A stretch of DNA of 48,546 bases from Deltaproteobacteria bacterium (GCA_017303575.1 JAFLCL010000037.1:1-48546), one strand, 5' to 3'; shown: positions 16,173 through 24,987, counted from the first letter of the stretch. Notes: generated from the letters alone by a model not told the origin. A program made the numbers and translations.

Positions 16173-17858
16173 ATGTCCAACGACGAGTCGAAGCGCCTCT
16201 CCCGCCGCGACGCGATGCGCGGCCTCTTCACCGTGTCGGCAGCCACCATCGTCGGCTGCGGGCCGGGCGAGAGCACCCCCGACGCCTCCATGCTGCCGAT
16301 GGACGACGCGTCCTCGCCGCCCGATGCGCACACGGTGCCCGACGCGGGCAACGATGGCGGACCGGGCTGGGACGCAGGCCCTCCGCCCACCGGCACCTTC
16401 CATCACGGCGTCGCATCTGGTGATCCGCTGCCGAGCGCGGTGATGCTCTGGACACGCGTGAGCGAGCAGACCGCTGCGGTCACGGTCGAGTGGGAGATCG
16501 CGACGAGCGCGGACTTCGCGACCCTCGTGACCAGCGGCACCTTCGAGACGGACGCGGAGCGCGACTTCACGGTGAAGGTCGACGCCACGGGCCTCGCCCC
16601 CGCCACCACCTACTTCTATCGCTTCCGGCTCGGCGCGATGACCTCGCCGATCGGGCGCACCCGCACCGCGCCCGAGGGCGAGGTCTCGCGCCTCCGCTTC
16701 GCGGTGTGCTCGTGCTCGAGCTACGCGCACGGCTACTTCCACGGCTACCGACGCATCGCGGAGCGCGCGGACCTCGACGCGGTCATCCATCTCGGCGACT
16801 ACATCTACGAGTACGGCACCGGCAAGTACGGCGAGGTGCGCGACTACGACCCTCCGCACGAGATCGTGACTCTCGAGGACTATCGACGTCGCCACGCACA
16901 CTACAAGCTCGATCGCGATCTCCAAGAGGCGCATCGACAGCACCCGTTCATCACGACGTGGGACGACCACGAGACGGCGGACAACTCCTACGCCACGGGC
17001 GCGAACAACCACGAGCCCGACGAGGGCAGCTGGTCGGATCGACTCGCCGCAGCCTCGCGCGCCTACCGCGAGTGGATGCCATTCCGCGATCCCAGCGAAG
17101 GACCGCGCCTCCAGCTCTACCGCGCCCTCCGTTATGGCGATCTCGTCGATCTCGTGGTGCTCGACACGCGCATCTGGGCCCGCGATCCGCAGGCGGCCGG
17201 GACCTCGGATCCCACCCTGGACGACGAGACGCGCCAGCTGATCGGGACGGATCAAGAGGCCTGGTTGCTCGAGCGACTGCGCACCAGCACGGCACGGTGG
17301 AAGGTGCTCTGTCAGCAGGTGATGGTGGCGCAACTGCCAGTCATCCTGAACACCGACGCATGGGACGGATATCCTGCTCAGCGCAATCGGCTCTTTTCGT
17401 TTCTCGCCGACAACCCCACGGGCGAGCGGGATGACGTCGTGGTGTTGACCGGAGACATCCACTCCTCGTGGGCCAGTGATCTGACGCCCACGCCCACCGA
17501 CCCATCGACCTACACACCCGCCACGGGCGAGGGCGCGCTCGCCGTCGAGTTCATCTGTCCCGGCATCACGTCGCCGGGCGCCGGCCCCGGCGCAGAGCGG
17601 TTGTTGCGCGACCGCCTCCCCACCGACGGCCCACACATCAAGTACCTCGACCTCGTTCGGCGCGGCTACATCGTGCTCGACGTCGACGCCGACCGGGCGC
17701 AGGCCTCCTGGTTCCACCTCGCCGATGTCACCTCGGTCGCGGGCGGCGCTGAGTCGTTCTCCGCTGCGTGGGAGACCGAGAGCGGCCAGAACCACTTGGT
17801 CGAGAGCACGAGCCCCGCGACGCCGCGCAGCGACGCACCCCCGCTCGCGCCCAGCTGA
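16173..17858 (+). CDS. phoD: PhoD-type alkaline phosphatase, Tat lipoprotein
   Basis: 561 residues. Tat motif SRRDAMRGLF (Arg11-Arg12), lipobox IVGC (Cys29), Asp/Pro linker, then the PhoD N-terminal domain (FHHGVASGDPLPSAVMLWTR) and the catalytic phosphatase domain with HLGDYIYEYG, TTWDDHETADN, DLVVLDTR and TGDIHSSWASDL. These supply the Fe/Ca ligands of PhoD phosphomonoesterase or phosphodiesterase. Expected location is periplasm or outer surface, releasing phosphate from organic esters. Together with the PhoX-like protein it makes two exported phosphatases within 8 kb. Confidence 0.93.
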   Translation: MSNDESKRLSRRDAMRGLFTVSAATIVGCGPGESTPDASMLPMDDASSPPDAHTVPDAGNDGGPGWDAGPPPTGTFHHGVASGDPLPSAVMLWTRVSEQTAAVTVEWEIATSADFATLVTSGTFETDAERDFTVKVDATGLAPATTYFYRFRLGAMTSPIGRTRTAPEGEVSRLRFAVCSCSSYAHGYFHGYRRIAERADLDAVIHLGDYIYEYGTGKYGEVRDYDPPHEIVTLEDYRRRHAHYKLDRDLQEAHRQHPFITTWDDHETADNSYATGANNHEPDEGSWSDRLAAASRAYREWMPFRDPSEGPRLQLYRALRYGDLVDLVVLDTRIWARDPQAAGTSDPTLDDETRQLIGTDQEAWLLERLRTSTARWKVLCQQVMVAQLPVILNTDAWDGYPAQRNRLFSFLADNPTGERDDVVVLTGDIHSSWASDLTPTPTDPSTYTPATGEGALAVEFICPGITSPGAGPGAERLLRDRLPTDGPHIKYLDLVRRGYIVLDVDADRAQASWFHLADVTSVAGGAESFSAAWETESGQNHLVESTSPATPRSDAPPLAPS

Positions 17859-18010
17859 TCGATCGCCGCTGCGTGTGTCTCCCGCGCCACACGTGCGACT
17901 GAAACGACGCAGCCGAGACCCCGCAGGCCGCTCCGACACCGGGCACGCATCTGGCTCACGCGTGCGCCGAGACACCAAGAGAGGGCCGTCCGCGGTCCGA
18001 AAGGGAAGAC

Positions 18011-18322
18011 ATGGCCAGCAAGAAGAACACGGGCCCGACGCTGATGGAGGAGGCCTCCGACCTCCTGAACAAGAACATCGTCGAGCCGGTGAAGAAGGCG
18101 TTCGCGAAGGTCACGAAGTCGACCAAGAAGAGCAGCCGCAAGGCTGCGTCGGCCGCCAAGAAGACCACGACGCAGGCCACAGCGGCGGCGAAGAAGACGA
18201 CCAAGAAGGTCGCCGCGACCGCGAAGAAGGCGGCGACGAAGGTGGCCAAGAAGGCCGGCGTGAAGGTGGCCGAGAAGGCCCCGAAGAAGGCCGCCAAGAA
18301 GGCGGGCAAGAAGAGCGGCTGA
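18011..18322 (+). CDS. Histone H1-like Lys/Ala-rich DNA-binding protein
   Basis: 103 residues. Residues 1-30 are a mixed helical head (TLMEEASDLLNKNIVEPVKKAF); the rest is almost entirely Lys, Ala, Thr and Ser with repeats of the type AAKKT and KKAATKVAKKA, like the tail of histone H1 and bacterial H1-like proteins (Hc1, AlgP-type). Such tails bind DNA non-specifically and compact it. Preceded by GGGAAGAC. A strong hairpin follows at 18334-18378. Low-complexity composition makes homology searches unreliable, but the coding frame is clear. Confidence 0.8.
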   Translation: MASKKNTGPTLMEEASDLLNKNIVEPVKKAFAKVTKSTKKSSRKAASAAKKTTTQATAAAKKTTKKVAATAKKAATKVAKKAGVKVAEKAPKKAAKKAGKKSG

Positions 18323-18333
18323 CGCGACCTCTG

Positions 18334-18378
18334 CGGCCCCGAGCGACACGAGCCCGCGCTCGCACACGCTCGGGGCCG
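18334..18378 (+). terminator. Hairpin after H1-like gene
   Basis: Perfect 12-bp arms CGGCCCCGAGCG and CGCTCGGGGCCG with a 21-nt loop, starting 12 nt after the stop codon. No T-tract; a terminator or RNA-stabilising stem. Confidence 0.6.
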
Positions 18379-18448
18379 ATGCGCGTCACTGCTGCCATCA
18401 CGGTGGCCACAGGCCTCGGCTACGCACGTCTCCACTACGGAGGCGACG

Positions 18449-18865
18449 ATGTCGAGCGTGATGTGGAGTGTTCCTTGGGTCGGGGTGGCGGTGGCGGCGA
18501 TCACGCACTTCTTCTTCGGTGCGGTGTGGTTCATGGGGATCGTGGGCAAGCACTACGGCGTGGCGCTGGGGAGGAACGACCCGCCTGGTCAGAAGCCCTC
18601 GACCCTCGCCATCGTGGGCCCCTTCGTGTGCAGCCTCGTGATCATCGTGACCACGGCGATGCTGCAGCGCGGGCTCGGGGTGACCGGCTACGGCGAGGCT
18701 GTCGGCCTCGGCGCGCTGATCGGCGTCGGCTTCCTCACGCCGATGGTGGTGAACATCGCGATCAACCCCAATTTCCCGCGCCCCTTCTTCTACAGCCTGC
18801 TGAACGCACCCTTCTTCGTGCTCGGCAGCGTGATCTCGAACGTCGTCCTCGTCGCGCTGTCATAG
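18449..18865 (+). CDS. DUF1761 integral membrane protein
   Basis: 138 residues; ATG at 18449 with GGAGG 5 nt upstream. Four predicted membrane helices: VGVAVAAITHFFFGAVWFMG, AIVGPFVCSLVIIVTTAML, GALIGVGFLTPMVVNIAI and FFVLGSVISNVVLVAL. The FFFGAVWF and NPNFPRPFFYSLLN motifs fit DUF1761. Inner-membrane protein of unknown function. It lies 30 bp before the WYL regulator on the same strand and may share its transcript. Confidence 0.82.
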   Translation: MSSVMWSVPWVGVAVAAITHFFFGAVWFMGIVGKHYGVALGRNDPPGQKPSTLAIVGPFVCSLVIIVTTAMLQRGLGVTGYGEAVGLGALIGVGFLTPMVVNIAINPNFPRPFFYSLLNAPFFVLGSVISNVVLVALS

Positions 18866-18895
18866 AGGGGCCGCTGTTAGGCTCGCGTCCGCGTC

Positions 18896-19651
18896 ATGCG
18901 TCGCGCCGATCGCCTCTTCGAGATCATCCAGGTGCTGCGTCGCGCGTCGCGCCCGCAGACCGCGAGCGAGATCGCCGCGAAGATCGAGACGAGCCAGCGC
19001 ACCGTCTACCGCGACATCGCCGCGCTGATCGGACAGCGCGTGCCGATCCGCGGGGAGGCGGGCGTCGGCTACGTGCTCGAGCGTGGCTTCGATCTCCCGC
19101 CGCTCATGCTCACCCCCGACGAGATCGAGGCCGTGGTCCTCGGCTCGCAGTGGGTGATCGCGCACGCCGATCCTTCGCTCGCGCGCGCCGCGGTGGACGT
19201 GCTCGCGAAGGTCGCGCACGTGCTGCCGAAGGGACTGCGCGACGTCGTCGACGAGCCCACCGTGGGCACGCCACCGACGCGACACCGGCGCGCGACGCTC
19301 GACGTGGACGTGAGGCGCCTACGCGCGTGGTGTCGTGAAGGACGCAAGCTCGCGCTCCGCTACGTCGACGAGCAGGGCACGACGAGCGAGCGCACCGTGT
19401 GGCCGTTCCTGATCGGCTACGTGAGCACCATGCAGGTGCTCGTGGCGTGGTGTGAGCTGCGCGAGGACTTCCGCTACTTCCGCACCGATCGGCTGCTCGC
19501 GGTGAGCTTCCTCGACACGCGCTACCCCGAGCGGCGCGCGAGCCTGCGTCGACGCTGGACCGAGCAGCGCGAGACAGAGGAGGCCGAGCGCGCGCGGGGC
19601 GATCAGCTCGGTCGAGGTGTGGGCGCCGGTGGAAGGCGCGCGATGCGGTAG
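18896..19651 (+). CDS. HTH-WYL domain transcriptional regulator
   Basis: 251 residues. DeoR-like winged helix at the N-terminus (RADRLFEIIQVLRRAS, TSQRTVYRDIAALIGQ), then a WYL domain (LALRYVDEQG, TVWPFLIGY, FRYFRTDRL). The name-giving W-Y-L stretch is replaced by Q-V-L, although the downstream Arg-containing FRTDRL motif remains. WYL proteins sense small molecules or nucleic acids and control stress and defence genes. Its last 49 bp overlap the 3' end of the convergent btaB gene, so the two transcripts are antisense there. Confidence 0.88.
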   Translation: MRRADRLFEIIQVLRRASRPQTASEIAAKIETSQRTVYRDIAALIGQRVPIRGEAGVGYVLERGFDLPPLMLTPDEIEAVVLGSQWVIAHADPSLARAAVDVLAKVAHVLPKGLRDVVDEPTVGTPPTRHRRATLDVDVRRLRAWCREGRKLALRYVDEQGTTSERTVWPFLIGYVSTMQVLVAWCELREDFRYFRTDRLLAVSFLDTRYPERRASLRRRWTEQRETEEAERARGDQLGRGVGAGGRRAMR

Positions 19652-20265
19652 TAGCCGAGCGGGCCTTCTTCGACCTTCGCACGCTCGGTGGCGAGCAGGC
19701 CGCGGTCGACGGGATGCACGTGGAACGCGTCGAGCCAGCGATGGAACGAGCGCGCGAGCCCACGCGGGACGCGGTGCAGCTCACCGAAGTCGACCACGAA
19801 CACCTCGCCTCCGGGAGCGAGCGACGCGCGCGCTCTGCGGAGCGCGCGGCCGGGGTGTTGGATCATCGAGAGCGAGTACGAGAACAGGATCACGTCGGGA
19901 CGCGCGAGACCGAAGAGCGCCCGGTAGTCGACGTCCTCCGCGAACGCGTCGTGCGCGCGAGCCCAAGGACAGCGGGTCGCCAACCTCCGCCGCATCGGCG
20001 CGCTGGGCTCGATCGCCACGTACGAAGCGTCCGGACGCGCGGCATGGAGACGCACGAGGTTGCGTCCAGTGCCTGCGCCCACCTCGGCCAGGCGCGCGAA
20101 CGGACGCTCCAGGATGCGCCCGATCGCGCGATCACGACCGAGCAGGTACGGCTTGCGGGTGAGGTCGTAGATCGGCTCCGCCCAGCCGTAGTAGTCGTCG
20201 AGAAAGAGTCGATGACGCTCACGCTCGGTGGGCGCGAAGGCCTCGTGGCTCGGTGCGTCGGTCAT
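19603..20265 (-). CDS. btaB: BtaB-like SAM-dependent N-methyltransferase
   Basis: 220 residues from the ATG at 20265, which overlaps the stop of btaA as ATGA. The BtaB-type start EPIYDLTRKPYLLGRDRAI leads into motif I (LAEVGAGTGRN), then YVAIEPS, VILFSYSLSMI and LAPGGEVFVVDFGE, a class I methyltransferase fold. In Rhodobacter BtaB trimethylates the homoserine headgroup of diacylglycerylhomoserine to give the betaine lipid DGTS. The pairing with btaA makes this assignment strong. It is expected at the inner face of the cytoplasmic membrane. Confidence 0.87.
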   Translation of the reverse strand: MTDAPSHEAFAPTERERHRLFLDDYYGWAEPIYDLTRKPYLLGRDRAIGRILERPFARLAEVGAGTGRNLVRLHAARPDASYVAIEPSAPMRRRLATRCPWARAHDAFAEDVDYRALFGLARPDVILFSYSLSMIQHPGRALRRARASLAPGGEVFVVDFGELHRVPRGLARSFHRWLDAFHVHPVDRGLLATERAKVEEGPLGYYRIARLPPAPTPRPS

Positions 20266-21425
20266 GCGCTCACCTCGTAGACGTGCACGTGTCGGTACTG
20301 CCGTGTGCGATCCGCGCGGCTCGCGCGCTCGCTCACGTCGTCCAGCCGTCTGAGCCGACTGCGCAGCCCCGCGCGCTCCACCATGCACTCGTCCTCGACC
20401 GTGCGCGTGACCACCCGCGCACCATCACGCGCAGTACGGAGCACACCGTCGAGGAGTCGTCGCTGCGTGGGCGCATCGAGCCAGTCCGCAGCGTCGAGGA
20501 ACGCATAGTGCGAGTACGCGCGTCGTGGTGCGCGATCGAGCGCGTCGAGCACGTTCACGCGCTCGTAGCGCATCCGTGTGCGCGCGGTGCGCGCGGCCTC
20601 GAAGCGATCGCGACGCAGGTACGGGGGCACCGCATCGGCGCGCTCGTGATCGAACTGGCCCGCGATCGCGTACCAGATGAACCAATTCGTCCCCACGTCC
20701 GTCGTCGCGAGGCGCTTGAGGTGCTCGACGACGTAGTCCGCCATGTCCGCGCGCTGCTCGGTGGCGAGCAACCTGTCGCGCTGCGCGAAGTTGATCCCCA
20801 ACGTGACGAGCTGCGCGGGCGACGACATCCACGCGCGAGAGAGCGGCGAGCGCAGCAGCGGGCCGAGCGTCGTCTCCACCGCGTGGGCGCGCCGTTCCGC
20901 ATCGAGCGTGGAGGCCCAGCGCAGCCAGCTCTCGTCGACCCCAGACAAGCGACGAAACGCGCCCAACATCGCGGAGGTGAGCCCGGCGCCGTAGAGCCCG
21001 CGGCGAAAGACTCCGTGGTGCTCGCGCCAGTGCGCGTCGATCCACGTCGGCAGGTCCCGCGTGATGCGCGCCAGCAGCGGACGCGGCGCCGCGTGCCAGC
21101 CGCGCCCGAGCAGGTCGTAGAAGGTCCCGAAGCGACCGAGCGTGCGCGGGGCCTCGGCCTTGAGGGCCGCGAGCGCGAGGTGGTGACCGTTCAGATCGAT
21201 CGCCGTGATCGAGCGCGGCGAGCGCGAGACCATCGCGGCCACACCGCAGCCCGCGCCGCTGATCGCGAGCACGTCCGAGCCCTCGTCGAGCGCGAGGATC
21301 TCCTCGTCCACCTCCGAGTCCTCGAACAGGATGTTGTAGACGAAGAGCCCCTGGAACGTGTGTCGGAACGCGAGGTCCCGCGCGCCATCCAAGAGCCGAC
21401 TCGAGACCGCCCGTCGTTCGTACAT
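20262..21425 (-). CDS. btaA: BtaA-like SAM:diacylglycerol 3-amino-3-carboxypropyltransferase (DUF3419)
   Basis: 387 residues from the ATG at 21425. DUF3419 hallmarks: FVYNILFEDSEVDEEILAL near the N-terminus, AISGAGCGVAAM (SAM-binding Gly loop), ITAIDLNGHHLALAALK, and TNWFIWYAIAGQF in the C-terminal half. BtaA moves the 3-amino-3-carboxypropyl group of SAM to diacylglycerol, the first step to betaine lipids that replace phospholipids when phosphate is scarce. A 4-bp ATGA overlap couples it to btaB. About 115 nt upstream is the GTCAC direct repeat shared with the DUF47/metallophosphoesterase promoter. Confidence 0.9.
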   Translation of the reverse strand: MYERRAVSSRLLDGARDLAFRHTFQGLFVYNILFEDSEVDEEILALDEGSDVLAISGAGCGVAAMVSRSPRSITAIDLNGHHLALAALKAEAPRTLGRFGTFYDLLGRGWHAAPRPLLARITRDLPTWIDAHWREHHGVFRRGLYGAGLTSAMLGAFRRLSGVDESWLRWASTLDAERRAHAVETTLGPLLRSPLSRAWMSSPAQLVTLGINFAQRDRLLATEQRADMADYVVEHLKRLATTDVGTNWFIWYAIAGQFDHERADAVPPYLRRDRFEAARTARTRMRYERVNVLDALDRAPRRAYSHYAFLDAADWLDAPTQRRLLDGVLRTARDGARVVTRTVEDECMVERAGLRSRLRRLDDVSERASRADRTRQYRHVHVYEVSA

Positions 21426-21539
21426 GCCGCCTCCACTCGCTGTTGCGTCGCTGATGTCACACCCCGATACGCGTCGTGCGCGTCGAGATCGCGACGCTCG
21501 GGTGAACGCGTCAGACACCGAGCGACTTGCACCGTCGAC

Positions 21540-21561
21540 GTCACGGCTCCGTCACGGATCC
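21540..21561. promoter_or_regulatory. Candidate Pho-box-like direct repeat upstream of btaA
   Basis: GTCAC at 21540-21544 and 21551-21555, 11 bp apart and followed by GGATCC. It matches the element at 7134-7155 at 20 of 22 positions. Relative to btaA the repeat is on the opposite strand, a caution if it acts as an activator site. Its phosphate role is inferred from the genes it precedes. Confidence 0.5.
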
Positions 21562-21586
21562 GCCAGTCCAAACACGCGCGCCAGAT

Positions 21587-21606
21587 CAGAGACCGAGAAA
21601 CAATCA
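21587..21606. repeat. 20-nt motif, copy 1 of 2 flanking the Omp85 gene
   Basis: CAGAGACCGAGAAACAATC-type sequence, nearly the same as 24967-24987 (CAGGGACCGAGAAAAGAATC). Both copies sit upstream of a minus-strand gene (btaA, Omp85) and are followed in the plus direction by a GC hairpin and a purine-rich stretch. Confidence 0.45.
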
Positions 21607-21693
21607 GCGCTTTCTGGGGAGCCAGCCGGCGGGGGCGAAGCCCCCTTGAGGCGCGAGGGATGGAGGAGCGAAGCGACGAAGGACCGATGGGGG

Positions 21694-21714
21694 TGCGGGG
21701 GTCGAGCCCCCGCA
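21694..21714 (-). terminator. Hairpin downstream of Omp85 gene
   Basis: TGCGGGGG, TCGAG, CCCCCGCA: perfect 8-bp stem, 24 nt beyond the stop of the minus-strand Omp85 gene. Position and strength suggest a transcript end. Confidence 0.55.
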
Positions 21715-21738
21715 TCGAGCGCCGGAGGCGCGGGATAC

Positions 21739-24700
21739 TCAGAACAAGCCGATCGAGAAGTGGAACGCGCCGAAGGGCTCCTGGATGTCCTCGCGACGCG
21801 TGAGGTTCACGCCGTAGTCCGCCGCGATCGGACCGACGGGCGTGGACAGACGAAGGCCCAGGCCCGCCGACACACGCACGTTGAGCAGATCGTCGGGCCG
21901 CATCGCGTCGGCGAACGCCCACACGTTGCCGAGGTCCGCGAACACGCCGCCTTGGAGATCGCCCGCGATCGGAAAACGGAGCTCGACGCGCCCGAGATAG
22001 AAGAACTCACCGGTGCGCGTGATCGCGGAGGCTGGCAGCGGCGCGCCCGCGCGGCGCGCTTCGTCGATGGCCTCCACCTGGTCCTGCGGGATCACCTGAT
22101 CCTGGAGGAAGCCGCGCAGCGAGTCGACGCCGCCGAGGAAGTACGCGCGGTTCGGGTACACACGCGACTGCGGCTCGACGTGGAAGACGCGCCCACCGCG
22201 CGCCTGGAGCGCGAGCACCCAGCCATCGGCGATGCGTACGTAGCCGTTGGCCGTCAGCGTGAGCTTGAAGAAGTGGCTGTAGTCCTCTTCGCGCTCCGTC
22301 ACGAGTGTGTGCGCCCACTCGAGGGCCGCCGACGCATAGAAGCCATCGGTGGGCGTGAAGGCGCTGTCTCGCAGATCGAGCGCGAACACGCCGCGGATGC
22401 TGGTGAGCGCCGAGACGCCCGCGGGCACGCGGAGCAGACGCTGGATACGAGGGTCCATCATCACGCCGGGGCTCGCGAGGTAGTCCTCGAGCGTCTGGCT
22501 GCTGTCGAAGAGTGACACTGTGTTCTGCTCGACCTCGGTCGAGAGCGAGCCGGTGTAGCGACGCTCGGGTTGGTAGGTGAGCGTCAGGACCGCGCCGTTC
22601 TTGTCGAGGCCGAAGTCGCGGAAGTTGTCGCGCAGGTGCACGAGATCGAGGCCCGCGCGCACGTCGGGCAGGCCCGGGATGTGAGGCACGGCGAGGCCGA
22701 CCGTGATGCGGCGCTCGAGGCGATCGACGAGGCTCAGACCCGGTCGCCCCGGCATGTCGGGCGACTCGTACGGGATCCCTTCGAACGCCTGTCTCAGCTC
22801 CTGGTCCTGGAAGAAGAACTGGAAACCGAGCTGCGCGCGGAGCGAGAACGAGACCGCGTAGCCGAAGAGGTTCCTGTAGGTGTACTCGAACGATCCACGG
22901 GCGCCCTCGCCCGTGCCGATGCCGCCCGAGAGCGCCAGCTCCTGTGGCAGACGCTCGGCCACCGTGACCACGACGCTCTTCGATCGTTCGGGGAGCTCCG
23001 GGTCGACGGGCGTGATCGACACGCTCGAGAACACGCCGAGGCGCAAGAGCGCATCCTCGCTCTGCCTCACGGTCTCGGGTCGATAGAGATCGCCCGGTGC
23101 GAAACGGATCGCCTGCCGCACGAGGTCTTCGCTCGCGCCGGAGAGCCCCTCCACCCGGATCTCTCCGACGTGCACCGGGTAGCCCTCGACCACCTCGATC
23201 ACGACCTCGGCGCGCTCGCGATCCCCCGAGCGGTGAACGACGGGCGCGACGCGCGCGAAGAAGTGGCCGCGGTCCTGGTAGAGCGCGAGCACGCGTCGTC
23301 GCGCCTCCTCGAGCGCGATGTAGCTGAAGGGCTCGCCGCGGAGGATCTGCGTGGCCTCGAGGATCTGGTGCGTCGCGACGAGCTGGTTGCCGACGATCCG
23401 CACGTCGTGGACGAGCGTGCGCGGGCCTTCGTACACGGGCACCGTGACGACGGCGACGTCGTCCTCGAGCTCGCGCAGCTCGGCGGGTCCGACGCTCGCA
23501 TCGAGGTAGCCCGCCGCTTGGTAGAGCTCCGCGATGTGCTCGACGGCCTCGGCATAGATGTCCTCCATCCAGACCCACGACGGCACGTCCACGATGTGCG
23601 CGCGCACGCTGCGACGCGCCGTGCCGCGCCCCGTCACGAGGCGATCCACCACCTCGTCGTCCACGGGCTCGAAGGGCTGCGAGCTCGGTAGGTCCTCGTC
23701 GAGGTAGCTGCGGATCTGATCGCGCAAGAGCTCCGGCTCGAAGTGCGTGGCGCCGGGGAACGACACGCCCACCACGCGCACGCGCGGGCCCGGCTCGACG
23801 TCGATCGTCATGAGCGCGAACCGCGGATCAGGCTCGCCGTCCTCGGGGCGGAGCTCCTCGGGATCGAGCGTGCGACGGATCCGAACGATCGGGCGAAGAA
23901 AGCCGTGACGACGGTAGAGCGCGACGAGGCGCAGCCGCACGTTCTCGATCACGGGCCGCGAGAGACGCTCGCTCGACAGCTCGAGCACGGCTTCGACGTC
24001 CAAGCGGGTGAGCGGGTCGTGGCGACGGATCGCGACGCGGTAGCGATGACCGATGCGCGCGGGGATGACGATCACGCCGTGCTCGAGATCGATCAACGCA
24101 GGATCGACGCGCGCCTCGAGGTAGCCGTGATCGCGCAGCTGCACCTCGGCGCGACGCACGCCGTCCTCGAGGCGCGAGCGATCGAGGATCTCTCCCGCGC
24201 CCAGACCGATCGCGCCCTCGACCTCGGCGTCCTCGGGCGGCGTGAGCGCGGCGCCGTCGAGCCCCTGCCCGATCGCCACGAACCGGAGCTCCGTCACACG
24301 CAGCGGCTCGCCTTCGCTCACGATCACGCGCAGGACCTTGCGGGAGGGAGAGTCCGTGTCCCGCAGCGAGACGTCGACGACCGCGCGCACGTAGCCGCGC
24401 TGAGCCAGCGCCTCCGAGAGCGAGGCGCGGAGCGTCCCCAGCCTGCCGGCCGCGAGCTCGCCTCCTTCGTGCACACCGAGCGCGTCGAGCACGGCCTGAT
24501 CGGTCAACGACTCGTTGCCCTCGAGCTCGATGCGCGCGAGGAGGATGCGCGGCACGAGCGTGACGAGGACGCGCACGCCGCCGGCGACCTCTTCGACGTC
24601 GTAGCTCACGTCAGCCCAGTCGCCCGAGGACAACAGCGCGAGCGCGGAGGCGCGAAGCGCGGCGCGCGTGACCGGTGCGCCCACGGTGAGCCCGAGCTCG

Positions 24701-24900
24701 GCCGCGTCGAGCAGACCACGCGCCTCGCCGAGCACCTCCACCTCCGCGAGCGGCCGCCCCTCGAGCTGTGCTGGGAGGTCCGCGTGCACGCGCTGCGCCG
24801 GCGTCCCGACGCTCACGAGCGCGAGCAGAAGACACACGAGCGCCGCCACGCTCGAGGAGAGCGCACGCCTTCCGAGCGTGAGGAGGACCGGTAGAGACAA
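21739..24900 (-). CDS. Omp85-family outer-membrane assembly protein with seven POTRA domains (BamA/TamA-like)
   Basis: 1053 residues. Signal peptide (1-41), then about 650 residues that divide into seven POTRA-like units, each with the beta-alpha-alpha-beta-beta layout (for example IELEGNESLTDQAVLDALG, VRIVGNQLVATHQILEATQ, IRVEGLSGASEDLVRQAI), then a beta-barrel from about residue 690. The barrel has the L6 motif as SLRGF and ends in Phe (HFSIGLF), the recognition signal for outer-membrane insertion. E. coli BamA has five POTRA domains and TamA three. Its position near the TamB-like gene argues for a TamA role, but a BamA function is equally possible. Confidence 0.9.
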   Translation of the reverse strand: MSLPVLLTLGRRALSSSVAALVCLLLALVSVGTPAQRVHADLPAQLEGRPLAEVEVLGEARGLLDAAELGLTVGAPVTRAALRASALALLSSGDWADVSYDVEEVAGGVRVLVTLVPRILLARIELEGNESLTDQAVLDALGVHEGGELAAGRLGTLRASLSEALAQRGYVRAVVDVSLRDTDSPSRKVLRVIVSEGEPLRVTELRFVAIGQGLDGAALTPPEDAEVEGAIGLGAGEILDRSRLEDGVRRAEVQLRDHGYLEARVDPALIDLEHGVIVIPARIGHRYRVAIRRHDPLTRLDVEAVLELSSERLSRPVIENVRLRLVALYRRHGFLRPIVRIRRTLDPEELRPEDGEPDPRFALMTIDVEPGPRVRVVGVSFPGATHFEPELLRDQIRSYLDEDLPSSQPFEPVDDEVVDRLVTGRGTARRSVRAHIVDVPSWVWMEDIYAEAVEHIAELYQAAGYLDASVGPAELRELEDDVAVVTVPVYEGPRTLVHDVRIVGNQLVATHQILEATQILRGEPFSYIALEEARRRVLALYQDRGHFFARVAPVVHRSGDRERAEVVIEVVEGYPVHVGEIRVEGLSGASEDLVRQAIRFAPGDLYRPETVRQSEDALLRLGVFSSVSITPVDPELPERSKSVVVTVAERLPQELALSGGIGTGEGARGSFEYTYRNLFGYAVSFSLRAQLGFQFFFQDQELRQAFEGIPYESPDMPGRPGLSLVDRLERRITVGLAVPHIPGLPDVRAGLDLVHLRDNFRDFGLDKNGAVLTLTYQPERRYTGSLSTEVEQNTVSLFDSSQTLEDYLASPGVMMDPRIQRLLRVPAGVSALTSIRGVFALDLRDSAFTPTDGFYASAALEWAHTLVTEREEDYSHFFKLTLTANGYVRIADGWVLALQARGGRVFHVEPQSRVYPNRAYFLGGVDSLRGFLQDQVIPQDQVEAIDEARRAGAPLPASAITRTGEFFYLGRVELRFPIAGDLQGGVFADLGNVWAFADAMRPDDLLNVRVSAGLGLRLSTPVGPIAADYGVNLTRREDIQEPFGAFHFSIGLF

Positions 24901-24966
24901 CGGAGCGGTGCGACGTTACCGAACCCCACGCGGCCCGTCAGGTCCGCGTCACGCGGCAGGTTCTCT

Positions 24967-24987
24967 CAGGGACCGAGAAAAGAATCG
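24967..24987. repeat. 20-nt motif, copy 2 of 2 flanking the Omp85 gene
   Basis: CAGGGACCGAGAAAAGAATC-type sequence about 70 nt upstream of the Omp85 start; partner of the copy at 21587-21606. Confidence 0.45.

Larger units (their letters stand above)
21426..21738. other. Intergenic region between Omp85 gene and btaA
   Basis: 313 bases without a supportable gene. From high to low coordinate (direction of transcription) it holds a hairpin ending the Omp85 transcript (21694-21714), a GGGGGC/GCCCCC stem (21631-21645), a 20-nt motif also found on the other side of the Omp85 gene (21587-21606), and the GTCAC direct repeat (21540-21561) in front of btaA. Confidence 0.6.
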
